This document shows, one piece after another, positions 1-9,193 of a stretch of 64,000 bases of DNA. A program made the translations under genes and the position numbers. Source of the DNA: Pseudomonas sp. AL03 (lineage in GTDB: Bacteria; Pseudomonadota; Gammaproteobacteria; Pseudomonadales; Pseudomonadaceae). Where the stretch lies: positions 1 to 64,000 of the forward strand of contig NZ_JASBRE010000002.1 of assembly GCF_029960815.1 (NCBI RefSeq), in the 5' to 3' direction. Every line of letters begins with the position of its first letter. Position 1 is the first letter of the stretch. The notes beneath the pieces were generated by a model. The model was not told the DNA's origin and did not search any database. It saw only the letters and a list, made by a program, of their open reading frames with translations.

Positions 1-82
1 GACTGCCACCGTGGCGCATTGACGCCTCGGCTTGGGCGAGTCCATCCAATTACAGATCGCATTTGGGGGCACCCTCGACTGA
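1..82. other. Left edge, no supported gene
   Basis: 82 bases past the metR stop. No clear terminator or coding sequence could be assigned. Confidence 0.4.
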
Positions 83-1000
83 TCAGCGCACTGCGCTGAC
101 ACCATCCAATGTCGAGAACGACGTGTCCTTGGCCGTCAGCAAAAAATCGCGCATATACGGCGCATCCAGCATGTCGGCCCGAATCCCGGCGTATAGCGTC
201 GCAAACAAACCCTTCTCGCCCAGCCGCTTGGCCTTCACATAACCCCGTGAGCTGTATTCATGCAGCGCCCAATGGGGCATGCCGCACACGCCGCGACCGC
301 TGGCCACCAATTGCATCATCATCACCGTCAGTTCCGACGTGCGGACCTGCGCCGGTTCGATATCGGCCGGTTCGAGGAAGCGGGTGAAGATGTCCAGCCG
401 ATCACGTTCCACTGGGTAGGTGATCAGCGTTTCGGTGAGCAAATCTTCCGGAACGATGTAGGCCTTGCTCGCCAAACGGTGCTGGTTGGCCACCGCGAGC
501 ATCGCTTCGTAGGTGAACAACGGCACGTAAGTGATCCCGGCCAGTTCCAGCGGATCGGAGGTCACCACTAAATCCAGATCGCCACGGGCCAGCGCAGGCA
601 ACGGGGCGAAGGAGAACCCCGAGGCCAGGTCCAGTTCGACTTCCGGCCAGGCATCGCGGAACTGGTCGATGGTCGGCATCAGCCACTGGAAGCAGCTGTG
701 GCACTCGATCGCCATGTGCAAACGCCCCGCGGTGCCACCGGCCAGCCGCGCGATATCGCGCTCGGCACCGCGCAGCAACGGCAGGGTGGCGTCGGCCAGT
801 TGCAGCAGTCGCAAACCCGCGCTGGTGAAGCGCACCGGTTTGGTCTTGCGCACGAACAGCGGCATCCCCAGCCGTTCCTCAAGCTCCTTGAACTGATGGG
901 ACAGGGCGGACTGCGTCAGGTGCAGGCGGTCGGCCGCATCCACCAGGCTATCGGCTTCGCGCAAGGCGTGCAGGGTCTTCAGGTGACGGATTTCAAGCAC
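83..1000 (-). CDS. metR: LysR-type activator of methionine synthesis, MetR
   Basis: A 305-residue LysR-type transcriptional regulator. The N-terminal winged helix-turn-helix lies at about residues 1-60 (AADRLHLTQSALSHQFKELE) and the effector-binding domain follows. MetR of enterobacteria activates metE and other methionine genes with homocysteine as co-effector. Divergence from metE, with only about 110 bp between the two genes, fits that role. I chose the GTG start at 1000 because a GGAG sits 7-8 bases upstream and because it begins LEIRHLKTL as in the family. An ATG further upstream at 1057 would add 19 unconserved residues. Identity is strong from sequence and context; homocysteine dependence is inferred from the family. 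Confidence 0.93.
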   Translation of the reverse strand: MLEIRHLKTLHALREADSLVDAADRLHLTQSALSHQFKELEERLGMPLFVRKTKPVRFTSAGLRLLQLADATLPLLRGAERDIARLAGGTAGRLHMAIECHSCFQWLMPTIDQFRDAWPEVELDLASGFSFAPLPALARGDLDLVVTSDPLELAGITYVPLFTYEAMLAVANQHRLASKAYIVPEDLLTETLITYPVERDRLDIFTRFLEPADIEPAQVRTSELTVMMMQLVASGRGVCGMPHWALHEYSSRGYVKAKRLGEKGLFATLYAGIRADMLDAPYMRDFLLTAKDTSFSTLDGVSAVR

Positions 1001-1043
1001 CGGGGGGCTCCATGAGGAAAACTTGTGATCAACACGAAAAGGT

Positions 1044-1056
1044 TGAGTTTGTCTCA
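1044..1056. promoter_or_regulatory. Putative MetR operator between metR and metE
   Basis: The sequence TGAG-N5-CTCA is a perfect dyad that resembles the enterobacterial MetR site TGAA-N5-TTCA. It lies in the short divergent promoter region, about 50 bases before the metE start. This is a motif match only, and the promoter elements themselves are not clear. Confidence 0.4.
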
Positions 1057-1108
1057 TGTTGGGTTGGCTGTCGACAATAGGGCCATCTTATACAGGGAGA
1101 AATTCACC

Positions 1109-3421
1109 ATGGCTCTGGCCCACACACTTGGTTTTCCGCGCATCGGCGCTGACCGCGAACTGAAAAAAGCCCTCGAATCCTACTGGAAGGGCGATCTGGA
1201 TCAGGACGCGCTGAAAAGCGTCGGCCGCCAACTGCGCGCCACCCACTGGCAATTGCAGAAAGACGCCGGTATCGACCTGCTGCCCGTGGGCGACTTCGCC
1301 TGGTACGACCAGGTTCTGACCCATTCCTTGACCTTCGGTGTGATCCCCGAGCGTTTCGACAGCGCCAAGAACTCACGCGGCCTGCCGACCCTCGACACCC
1401 TGTTCGCCATGGCCCGTGGCGCCACGGCTGCCTGCTGCGGCGGCGAACACAGCAAAGCGCAATACGCCCAGGAACTGACCAAGTGGTTCGACACCAACTA
1501 CCATTACCTGGTCCCGGAATTCACCGCTGACCAGCAGTTCAAGCTGAGCTGGGAACAGTTGTTCGACGAAGTCGACGAGGCGAAGGCCCTCGGCCACAAC
1601 GTCAAACCGGTGATCATCGGCCCACTGACTTACTTGTGGCTGGGCAAAGCCAAAGGCAACGACTTCGACAAACTCGACCTACTGGAACGCCTGCTGCCGA
1701 TCTACGGCGAAATCCTCGGTCGCCTCGCCGCTCAAGGCGTTGAGTGGGTGCAGATTGACGAGCCGATCCTGACCCTTGACCTGCCACAGGCCTGGAAAAA
1801 CGCCTTCGAACGCGCCTATCACATCCTTCAATACTCGCCGCTGAAAAAACTGGTGGCGACCTACTTCAGTGGTCTGGAAGACAACCTCGGCCTGGCGGTC
1901 AGCCTGCCGGTACAAGGTTTACACATCGATGCCGTGCGCGCCCCGGATCAGCTCGGCCAGGTGCTGGACCGTCTGCCGATTTACAAGATTCTCTCGGTGG
2001 GTCTGGTCAACGGCCGCAACGTCTGGCGCTGCGAGCTGGAGCAAGTCCTCGCGCAACTGCAACCGGCCCAGGAGCGTTTTGGTGACAACCTGTGGGTCAG
2101 CAGTTCCTGCTCGCTGCTGCACAGCCCGGTGGATCTGGATCGCGAAGACAAACTCGATCCTGAACTGAAAAGCTGGTTGGCTTTCGCCGTACAAAAGTGC
2201 GGCGAAATCGCCGTGCTGCGCGATGCCCTGAACGACCCGCAATCGCCCAAAGTGCAAGCCGCCCTGGCCGAAAGTCGTGCGATTCAGGCTAGCCGCGCCG
2301 AGTCACCGCGTATCCATAAAGCCGAAGTTCAGGCGCGTATCGCTGCCATCGGCGCAGCGGACAGCCAACGCCATTCGCCGTTTGCCAAACGCATCGAGCA
2401 GCAACGTGCGCGGTTGAAACTGCCGGCATTCCCGACCACGACCATTGGCTCGTTCCCGCAGACCGGTTCGATTCGTCTGGCGCGGCAAGCGTTCAAGCAA
2501 GGCAAGCTGTCGGCCAACGACTACACCGACGCCATGCACAGCGAAATCCGCCATGCCGTGCAAGTCCAGGAACGCCTGGGACTGGACGTGTTGGTGCACG
2601 GTGAAGCCGAGCGTAACGACATGGTCGAGTACTTCGCAGAGCAATTGGACGGCTACCTGTTCACCCGTTTCGGCTGGGTGCAGAGCTACGGTTCGCGCTG
2701 CGTTAAACCGGCGATCATCTATGGTGACCTGAGCCGCCCGACCGCCATGACGGTCGACTGGATCACCTACGCGCAGAGCCTGACCGACAAGGTCATGAAG
2801 GGCATGCTCACCGGTCCCGTGACCATGCTGATGTGGTCGTTCCCCCGTGAAGACGTCTCGCGCAAAATCCAGGCGCAGCAGTTGGCGCTGGCCCTGCGCG
2901 ACGAAGTGGTCGACCTGGAAACCGCCGGCATCAAAATCGTGCAGATCGACGAAGCCGCCTTCCGCGAAGGCTTGCCGCTGCGCCGTGCGCAATGGCAGGA
3001 ATACCTCGACTGGGCGGTGGAAGCCTTCCGCTTGAGCGCATCCGGTGTGCGGGACGAAACCCAGATCCACACCCACATGTGCTACAGCGAATTCAACGAC
3101 GTGATCCAGTCCATCGCGGCCATGGACGCCGACGTGATCACCCTCGAAACCTCGCGTTCGGACATGGAATTGCTGGAGGCTTTCGAAGCGTTCGACTACC
3201 CGAACGACATCGGCCCGGGGGTCTATGACATCCACTCGCCACGGGTGCCGGACACGGCCGAAATGGTCAAGTTGATGAGCAAAGCGGTGAAACGGATTCC
3301 AGCCGAGCGGTTGTGGGTGAATCCGGATTGCGGGTTGAAGACTCGGGCGTGGCCTGAGACTGAGGCGGCGTTGGTGAACATGGTGGCGGCGGCTCGGCAA
3401 TTGCGCAGTCAGTTGGCCTGA
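1109..3421 (+). CDS. metE: Cobalamin-independent methionine synthase MetE
   Basis: A 770-residue 5-methyltetrahydropteroyltriglutamate-homocysteine methyltransferase, the usual length for MetE. It transfers the methyl group of methyl-THF polyglutamate to homocysteine without B12, in the cytoplasm. The N-terminal half ([18 protein letters not shown]) and catalytic C-terminal half are both present. The zinc ligands can be seen as the His-x-Cys of [11 protein letters not shown] near residues 654-660 and the Cys of NPDCGLKTR near 741. The ATG at 1109 has an AGGGAGA ribosome site at 1094-1100; an earlier in-frame start at 1025 would reach into the regulatory region. It is divergent from its activator metR. 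Confidence 0.98.
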   Translation: MALAHTLGFPRIGADRELKKALESYWKGDLDQDALKSVGRQLRATHWQLQKDAGIDLLPVGDFAWYDQVLTHSLTFGVIPERFDSAKNSRGLPTLDTLFAMARGATAACCGGEHSKAQYAQELTKWFDTNYHYLVPEFTADQQFKLSWEQLFDEVDEAKALGHNVKPVIIGPLTYLWLGKAKGNDFDKLDLLERLLPIYGEILGRLAAQGVEWVQIDEPILTLDLPQAWKNAFERAYHILQYSPLKKLVATYFSGLEDNLGLAVSLPVQGLHIDAVRAPDQLGQVLDRLPIYKILSVGLVNGRNVWRCELEQVLAQLQPAQERFGDNLWVSSSCSLLHSPVDLDREDKLDPELKSWLAFAVQKCGEIAVLRDALNDPQSPKVQAALAESRAIQASRAESPRIHKAEVQARIAAIGAADSQRHSPFAKRIEQQRARLKLPAFPTTTIGSFPQTGSIRLARQAFKQGKLSANDYTDAMHSEIRHAVQVQERLGLDVLVHGEAERNDMVEYFAEQLDGYLFTRFGWVQSYGSRCVKPAIIYGDLSRPTAMTVDWITYAQSLTDKVMKGMLTGPVTMLMWSFPREDVSRKIQAQQLALALRDEVVDLETAGIKIVQIDEAAFREGLPLRRAQWQEYLDWAVEAFRLSASGVRDETQIHTHMCYSEFNDVIQSIAAMDADVITLETSRSDMELLEAFEAFDYPNDIGPGVYDIHSPRVPDTAEMVKLMSKAVKRIPAERLWVNPDCGLKTRAWPETEAALVNMVAAARQLRSQLA

Positions 3422-3430
3422 TTTGATCTG

Positions 3431-3453
3431 ATCGTTCCCGCGCGTGGGAACGT
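3431..3453. repeat. Short palindrome CGTTCCC...GGGAACG after metE
   Basis: A 7-bp inverted repeat with a GC-rich 6-base loop, 12 bases after the metE stop. The arms are the same sequence as the outer arms of the long palindromic element at 58273-58397, so it looks like a single-unit member of that repeat family. It could also act as the metE terminator or 3' stabiliser. The bases after it (ttcttctg) are only weakly T-rich. Confidence 0.6.
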
Positions 3454-3576
3454 TCTTCTGTGCAAATACGACCGTTCAGCACTCTTCATCAAACTGTCAC
3501 GCAACTGTGGCAGCGCGCTTGAACAAACTTCATCAGACTCGCGCTCTACTGGGGTTTTGCGTTTCGGTGTTTTTTC

Positions 3577-4611
3577 ATGTGTGCACGATTTTTCTCGACA
3601 GCGGTTTTCCTGGCCGCGCTGTTGTTTGGCTTGCCGTCCCTGGCGGCGTCTCGTTGCGATATCAATGTTCCGACCAAGCATGTCGATCTGGCGCAGGTGA
3701 GCCTGGCGTACCAGAGCATCGGCCGTGCGTCCGACCCCGCGTTGTTGCTGGTGATGGGCCTGGGCGGTCAGTTGATTCACTGGCCGGATGAGGTGGTGGT
3801 CGCGCTGTGTCAGCAGGGGTTTCGGGTGATTCGCTATGACAATCGGGATGTCGGCCTGTCGACCTGGCGGCAAGCGCCCGTCGACGCCAACCTGATGTTC
3901 GAAGTGCTGCGCTACAAACTCGGTTTGCCGGTGTCGGCGCCGTACACCCTGACCGACATGGCTGACGATGCCTTTGGCCTGATGGATGCGTTGCACGTTG
4001 AACAATTCCACGTGCTGGGCGCGAGCATGGGCGGGATGATCGCCCAGCATATGGCGGCGATGGCGCCGCAGCGTGTGGAAAGTCTCACTTTGATCATGAC
4101 CAGCTCCGGGGCTGAAGGCTTGCCGGCGCCGAGTGCGGCGTTGGTGCAGTTGTTGTCGCGACGCGGCGCGCCGAATCGCGAAGTGGCGCTGGAACAACAA
4201 GCCGATTTGCTGGCGGCGCTGGGCAGCCCGACGGTGAGCGATGATCGGCAGGGGCTGCTGCATCAGGCGGCGCTCTCTTATGACCGTGCATTTAACCCCG
4301 AAGGCGTGAAGCGCCAGATCATGGCGATTCTCGCCGAGCGCAGTCGTGTCGCGCTACTCAATCAATTGCGAGTACCGACGCTGGTGGTGCATGGCACCGC
4401 CGATCCGCTGTTGCCGGTGATGCACGGCGTACACCTGGCGGCGCATATCCGCGGCAGTCAGTTGAAGCTGATTCCGGGGCTGGCGCATCGTTTCCAGGAG
4501 GCGTTCAAGGCGCCGCTGCTGGCGGCGGTGTTGCCGTACTTGCAGGCCCACCGCGAAGACACCTCGCATTGGGCGCAGATTGATCCGGTGGCGGCACCGA
4601 ACCTGCTGTAG
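3577..4611 (+). CDS. Exported alpha/beta-hydrolase
   Basis: A 344-residue alpha/beta-hydrolase fold protein. Residues 1-24 form a signal peptide with a hydrophobic core ([21 protein letters not shown]), so it probably acts in the periplasm. The oxyanion region MGLGGQ is at about 60-64. The nucleophile elbow is GASMGG with Ser150. HGTADPLLP supplies the likely acid near residue 270 and GLAHRF the His near 300. The substrate is unknown; the family includes esterases, haloperoxidase-like enzymes and lactonases. It is monocistronic between metE and the DsbA-family gene. Confidence 0.85.
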   Translation: MCARFFSTAVFLAALLFGLPSLAASRCDINVPTKHVDLAQVSLAYQSIGRASDPALLLVMGLGGQLIHWPDEVVVALCQQGFRVIRYDNRDVGLSTWRQAPVDANLMFEVLRYKLGLPVSAPYTLTDMADDAFGLMDALHVEQFHVLGASMGGMIAQHMAAMAPQRVESLTLIMTSSGAEGLPAPSAALVQLLSRRGAPNREVALEQQADLLAALGSPTVSDDRQGLLHQAALSYDRAFNPEGVKRQIMAILAERSRVALLNQLRVPTLVVHGTADPLLPVMHGVHLAAHIRGSQLKLIPGLAHRFQEAFKAPLLAAVLPYLQAHREDTSHWAQIDPVAAPNLL

Positions 4612-4668
4612 GTCTTTCGGGTGTATCGTTCAAACTTTCCGGCGCAATCCAAGCCTGCGAGGTGTGTG

Positions 4669-5334
4669 ATGAGTACCCCCCTGAAAATCGATTTCGTCAG
4701 CGATGTGTCCTGCCCCTGGTGCGTTGTCGGCCTCTACGGCCTGACCCGAGCCCTGGATTTGCTGGGCGACGAGGTGCAGGCCGAGATCCGTTTCCAGCCG
4801 TTCGAACTGAACCCGAAGATGGCGCCTGAAGGGCAGAACATCACCGAACACATCACCGAGAAGTACGGCTCGACACCTGAGCAATCGCAGAAGAATCGCG
4901 AGATGATCCGCGCGCGCGGTGCCGAGGTCGGGTTTGCCTTTCGCACAGACGGCAACAGCCGCATCTACAACACGTTCGATGCCCATCGCTTGCTTTTCTG
5001 GGCGGGGCTGGAAGGGTTGCAGTTCAATTTGAAAGACGCGCTGTTCAAGGCGTATTTCACTGATGGCGGTAATCCGTCCGACCCTGGTCAGTTGGCGCAG
5101 ATTGCGCAAAGCGTTGGGCTGGATCGGCAGCGGGCCGAGGCGATTCTGGCGTCGGACGAGTTCGCCAAAGAGGTTCGCGAGGAAGAGCAGTTGTGGCTGT
5201 CGCGAGGTGTCAGTTCGGTGCCGACCGTGGTGTTCAATGGGCAATACGCAGTCAGCGGTGGCCAGCCGGTGGAGACCTTTGTCGGGGCGATTCGGCAAAT
5301 CATGAGCGAGGTGAAGGGGGGAACGGTGAACTGA
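4669..5334 (+). CDS. DsbA-family 2-hydroxychromene isomerase/FrnE-like oxidoreductase
   Basis: A 221-residue thioredoxin-fold protein with the redox motif CPWC at Cys15/Cys18 directly after the first beta strand (KIDFVSDVSCPWC). This is the layout of the FrnE-like DsbA family. There is no signal peptide, so it is probably a cytoplasmic disulfide oxidoreductase or isomerase. The cis-Pro loop VSSVPTVVFNG is near residue 180. I chose the ATG at 4669, where the conserved sequence begins; the upstream in-frame codons from 4621 look untranslated. Confidence 0.88.
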   Translation: MSTPLKIDFVSDVSCPWCVVGLYGLTRALDLLGDEVQAEIRFQPFELNPKMAPEGQNITEHITEKYGSTPEQSQKNREMIRARGAEVGFAFRTDGNSRIYNTFDAHRLLFWAGLEGLQFNLKDALFKAYFTDGGNPSDPGQLAQIAQSVGLDRQRAEAILASDEFAKEVREEEQLWLSRGVSSVPTVVFNGQYAVSGGQPVETFVGAIRQIMSEVKGGTVN

Positions 5335-5433
5335 CGAAATTCAGTCGTCAGAAAAGTGTCAATATGCCACTATTGTTTATGCCGTTGCTGCCGACACAGG
5401 CAGCACCGTTCTTAAATCATAGGGATTTGATCC

Positions 5434-6129
5434 ATGACCTTTCACGCGTTACGCACTTTTTCAGCCTTGACCTTGCTCGCCTGCCTGACCCTCACTGGCT
5501 GCGCCCACATTCAACCGCCTGTTCCGCTGGATAAACAATTCTGGGATGCCAAAGAGCCGACCATCGGCGTGGCCATCACTGTGGTGCCGGCGCCGGTGCT
5601 GGCGCTGACCGGTCAACAGGGGATGCTCGATTACGCGATCAATCGGGGCGTCAACAGCAAACTCAGTGACAACGTCGAAAAATGGCAAGTGCGCGACCTG
5701 AACACTTTGCCGGATATCATCGTCGCCAAGCTGCAAGCCAAGGGCTACAAGGTCAAGCGAATCAACGAGCCGGTTGACCTGAAAGTCTATAAGGAAACCA
5801 GTTTCCGTGAAGGGTATACGGGCCGTGACCTGACGCCGATCAAGGGCGCTTACGGTGTCGATCGTCTGTTGCTGGTGAATGTCTTCGCTACCGGTGCTAC
5901 CCGCAGCTACTACGGATTTGTGCCGACCAGCGTTCCGATGGCACAGGTGAGCGGGCAGGGCATGGTGGTCGATCTGGTCGACAACAAACTGCTGTGGTTC
6001 AAACCCTTTGCCGCGGTGCAAGCCGCCCAGGGCGAGTGGGATGAGCCGACCTACACCAACCTGTCCAATGCCTTCTACCAGGCCATGGACAATAGCCGTC
6101 AGCAAATGATCACGCCGTTCGAGCAATGA
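5434..6129 (+). CDS. Lipoprotein of unknown function (first of a pair)
   Basis: A 231-residue protein with a lipoprotein signal peptide: basic N-terminus, hydrophobic stretch and lipobox LTGC, with the acylated Cys at residue 23. It has no +2 Asp, so outer membrane sorting is expected. The mature part is mixed alpha/beta (for example TIGVAITVVPAPVLALTG and LLLVNVFATGATRSYYG), and I recognise no named domain. It overlaps the next lipoprotein gene by 4 bases (ATGA), so the two are probably co-translated and may act together at the envelope. Homologous-looking pairs may exist in related Pseudomonas. Function unknown. Confidence 0.8.
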   Translation: MTFHALRTFSALTLLACLTLTGCAHIQPPVPLDKQFWDAKEPTIGVAITVVPAPVLALTGQQGMLDYAINRGVNSKLSDNVEKWQVRDLNTLPDIIVAKLQAKGYKVKRINEPVDLKVYKETSFREGYTGRDLTPIKGAYGVDRLLLVNVFATGATRSYYGFVPTSVPMAQVSGQGMVVDLVDNKLLWFKPFAAVQAAQGEWDEPTYTNLSNAFYQAMDNSRQQMITPFEQ

Positions 6130-7031
6130 AGTGCCCGATCATGGGGGCCAGCGCGCTGGCCTTGTTGATGCTCGCCGGTTGCGCGCAGAAACCGGCGCCC
6201 GAGGCCGGTTTCAAGTCGCAGAGTGCCGGGTCCTACGTCCAGGCTCATGGGCTGAAAGTGGACATGCAGCTGCCACAGGCGTTTGTCGGTGCAAGCACGG
6301 TGATTGACGCCGAGGCGGCGCAGAAGGCGGCTTCGTCGAGTCATAACCTGGTGGCGGGTTCCAATGCGGCAGGGTTGGCCGGTTTGCTGGTGGCGAGCCT
6401 GATCAACACCCAAATGGGCAGTGGCAGCTTGCAGCGCGATGCGGAAAAGACTGCCCTCAAGGATTCGCGCCCGATGGCCGATCTGCTTGCCGGCGTGCCT
6501 TTGCAGGAACGTCTGCAACAGCGCTATCAACAGGCTTCGCAAATGGCCGGGCTGAAGCAAGGGGAGGGGCAAGTCACCGCGCGTCTGGTGATTGAACCCA
6601 AGCTGGTGCTGACGGCTGATCGCGGCAGTTTTTTGCTGATCAATCAGGTGCAGGTCCAGGACATTGCCGGTTCAGCGCTGTACCGCATGCGCATCGAAGT
6701 GGCCAGCCAGCCGATCCGGCGTTGCGGCAAGCAATGCATTGACGACGGCAGCCTGGATCTGGCGAAGGTCACGGCCGTGCTCGACGAGTGCATCGACGAA
6801 TCCATGCGCGTGCTGGCCACCGACCTGATGCAACCGGCACCGCCGGCAGCCGCGCAGGAAACCTTGCGTTATGTGCTCGATGGCCAGCGCGTGGTCGAGC
6901 GCGGTTATCAACTGGCCAACAACGGCAACTACTGGCGCTATCGCAATCTCTACGGCGCGGTGAAATCGGTGCCGGTACCGTTTGAGGATGCGTTGACGCA
7001 AGCGCAGTTGCAGCAGGTTTACGCACAGTAG
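6126..7031 (+). CDS. Lipoprotein of unknown function (second of a pair)
   Basis: A 301-residue protein with a short lipoprotein signal and lipobox LAGC (Cys at about residue 19). It is Ala-rich near the front and has two Cys close together (RRCGKQC) in the middle of the mature chain. The C-terminal part (LRYVLDGQRVVERGYQLANNG) has no domain I can name. The start ATG overlaps the stop of the preceding lipoprotein gene, and the pair forms an apparent two-gene operon closed by the palindrome at 7038-7067. Outer-membrane localisation is inferred. Function unknown. Confidence 0.8.
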   Translation: MKCPIMGASALALLMLAGCAQKPAPEAGFKSQSAGSYVQAHGLKVDMQLPQAFVGASTVIDAEAAQKAASSSHNLVAGSNAAGLAGLLVASLINTQMGSGSLQRDAEKTALKDSRPMADLLAGVPLQERLQQRYQQASQMAGLKQGEGQVTARLVIEPKLVLTADRGSFLLINQVQVQDIAGSALYRMRIEVASQPIRRCGKQCIDDGSLDLAKVTAVLDECIDESMRVLATDLMQPAPPAAAQETLRYVLDGQRVVERGYQLANNGNYWRYRNLYGAVKSVPVPFEDALTQAQLQQVYAQ

Positions 7032-7037
7032 GAAGCC

Positions 7038-7067
7038 TGTGGCGAGGGAGCTTGCTCCCTCGCCACA
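7038..7067. repeat. REP-type palindrome
   Basis: A perfect inverted repeat with 14-base arms (TGTGGCGAGGGAGC), a TT centre, and the identical sequence at 13637-13666. This is the common Pseudomonas REP form built on GAGGGAGCTTGCTCCCTC. It lies 6 bases after the lipoprotein stop and just before the end of the broken lipase gene on the other strand. Confidence 0.9.
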
Positions 7068-7072
7068 ATCGT

Positions 7073-8013
7073 TTAACTGATCGAATCGAAATCGAGAGTA
7101 TGCGGCTGTCATCGTTCGTGCTCTTTGGTGCCATGGCCAACTGCTCAGTGGCCTGATTTTCTGGATGTGCCTGCCAGCGCGGCAGGTTTTCTGCCAGTTG
7201 TTCAGGTTGTTCTGAAAGCAGCCCGTAAACATCTTGTTCGCTAACGCTCCGGTGCCGAAGGGGCGCCAATCGAGTGCGTGTTGTTTGTACCTTATCGATC
7301 TCATGATTGATCGCATCGAGCGTCCGCTTTTGGGTGCGCACATAAGCATCCGGGCGCCCCAGCAGGTCACGTCGTTTACTGCGCAACGTGCCGTGGTGTT
7401 CGTAGAGCTCGCCCGTCCAGTTGGTAATGCCCGCCACAAACACCGACAGGCCGGCGGGTACGTTGACAAAGGTCAGCGCCGCCCCCGCCCCGAAAACACC
7501 GGCTTTGGTGTTCATCCTGCTGCCGGGGACGCTCGGAACCGGGTCGTTGTGGTTGACCATGCGGTAATGCACCAGCGGCGCCGCGCCTTTTGCGAAGTTG
7601 GCGTCACCGGCGCGGGGGCGCTGTAGGTGTAGAGCTGGATGTTGTAGCCTTCAGGACTGCGACGCAGCATTTCCGAAAGCAACAACGCCACTGCGCCATC
7701 CAGGCTGTGGCCGCAAATCATGAGCTTTCGCCCTGCGTAGAATTTATCCAGATACCTGACGACAAAGATGGCTGCTTTCTGCGCGGCTTCGTAGAAACCA
7801 CGATGCACTTTGTTGTCGGTGTCTTCAAACGGCACTTGAAACGCATCGGCATCGCGCAAGCCATCGGCGACGAGTTCGAAGGTGCCACGTACCGCAATCA
7901 GGATCAGTTCGTCGTTGTGCGTGATGAAGGCTTGGGTATCGGTAGTACTCGTCAGGGCAGGTGAGCACGCGACTGCTCAAGCTTGATGCCAAATCCTTTT
8001 CCAATGACGTCAT
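7073..8013 (-). pseudogene. Broken class 3 lipase, probable T6SS lipase effector
   Basis: A remnant of a class 3 lipase gene. The reading frame is scattered over three frames. The start MTSLEKDLASSL at 8013 has GGAG upstream and runs to PDEYY near 7950. It then continues one frame over as DTQAFITHNDELILIAVRGT, through the nucleophile elbow and SEMLRRSPEGYNIQLYTYSAPA. It shifts again near 7612 (HYRMVNHNDPVPSVP) and a third time near 7100 before a natural-looking end LDFDSIS. The elbow reads GHSLDG, whereas the family usually has GHSLGG. The position downstream of a vgrG and a DUF4123 gene is typical for Tle-type effectors. I judge it non-functional; the exact indel sites are estimates. Confidence 0.85.
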
Positions 8014-8025
8014 GTCAAAATCTCC

Positions 8026-8535
8026 TTATTCCGTGCAGCCGGGGTAAATAGTGCAGGTGCGCCCATCCACCATTTTGAAGGTGCTGAAATCGGTGTGATT
8101 ATCGAAGCAATACGCGTCTTGATCCTCAAAGCTTTTGCCCATGCAACGCTTCCAGCCGCCGGGCACTTTGACCCACGTATCTCCCCAGCCCTGCCTTTCC
8201 TCACCACGCTGGCGGCATCCCCACTTGCATCTCTCCAGGTTTTTCCATAAGCCGAGTTGATTTCCAACTTGATACGACTGACCACCAATGGGCAGCCTTT
8301 CTGAGTTCTGCGAATAGTGATTTCAGAATCGGGTTTGTATTCCTTTCGCCATTCGTTATTGAAAACGGGCGCTAAGTTATCCCTTGTTTCAACGGTGCAG
8401 GTTTCACCCTTCGCGGGCACGTAGTAAACCGCTGCAATGTAGGCAAAGTTGAGCGGCAAATCAGCGGTGAAGGTGAACGTGTTCCGCTGGCCAGTGGAGC
8501 AGCCTACGGTGAACGCGAGGCAGCAACCCCGGTCG
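8026..8535 (-). pseudogene. Broken Cys-rich small protein, possible lipase immunity lipoprotein
   Basis: Conserved-looking coding sequence in one frame (QRNTFTFTADLPLNFAYIAA to KTWRDASGDAASVV) that shifts frame near 8205. It continues as GWGDTWVKVPGGWKRC and ends DGRTCTIYPGCTE with a stop at 8026-8028. The 5' end seems to have been lost: a lipobox-like TVGCSTG is preceded directly by the C-terminus of the DUF4123 gene, with no start codon of its own. Size, export-like start, Cys pairs and the place between adaptor and lipase all suit an immunity protein for the lipase, but this is inference from context. Confidence 0.65.
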
Positions 8536-9193
8536 CGCAGCCGCGCCTCAGGATCCTTGCGCTCGGCGAGTTTGGCGTAGGCTTGCGCCTGTTCAGCCAA
8601 CAGATAGCGGTGAGCATGGCCAGACGAATCTCCATGGCCTGCTGATCGGTTACAGGCACTTGGTGCCAGAGCGGTTGGTCCGGCACCGGATACTGGCCGG
8701 GAGCGGGGTTGTCGGCACATTCCCAGCGAGTCCCTTGCCAGTAGCACACGCTGATCGCCGGCCCGAGCTAGGCCGGATAAGCCTCTGCGGGCGGATGCTC
8801 CAGAGCGCGGGCCAATACCCGGTTGTCGTGAAAGCGGTACAACGCCTGATGAGGGCGCGCACCGATGATCAACCGTTCCTGCCAGTGTTTAACCAGTTGG
8901 GGGAGGTCACCCTTTTGAAGGCTGGCGAGCCAACCCCAGTGACGCTCCGGTTTCTTGAGCAATTCGCCGATGCGTTTGTCATCGGGTTGATCGAAGGTGA
9001 AGACGAACGGCCCGGCATCTCCCAGGTCGGCAACCAGGGTTGCGCCGTAAACACTCAGGTGTTGGTCGAAGCGGCTTGAATTCAACAATAACTGTCGGAT
9101 TTCGCGCTCATTCTCTGAATCCAGCATCCCACATAATTCATGGCCAAAGCGCCGCTGTTCGGTCATCCATTGGCGGGGGAGTGCGTCGACCAT
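8530..9193 (-). pseudogene. Broken DUF4123 T6SS adaptor/chaperone gene
   Basis: The N-terminal part (GMLDSENEREIRQLLLNSSR, GPFVFTFDQPDD, ERHWGWLASLQKGDLPQLVK, YRFHDNRVLARAL) has the layout of DUF4123 proteins, the chaperones that load effectors on VgrG. An in-frame TAG at 8768-8770 interrupts it just before the conserved ISVCYWQG and VPDQPLWHQVP motifs. A frameshift near 8615 then moves the reading frame to HRYLLAEQAQAYAKLAERKD. The first ATG at 9193 overlaps the vgrG remnant. Clearly a pseudogene. Confidence 0.85.

Noticed and set aside
6672..8013. Long minus-strand frames at 6672-7572 as real genes
   Set aside because: They are the frames of the broken lipase that run on past its natural end into the antisense of the lipoprotein gene.
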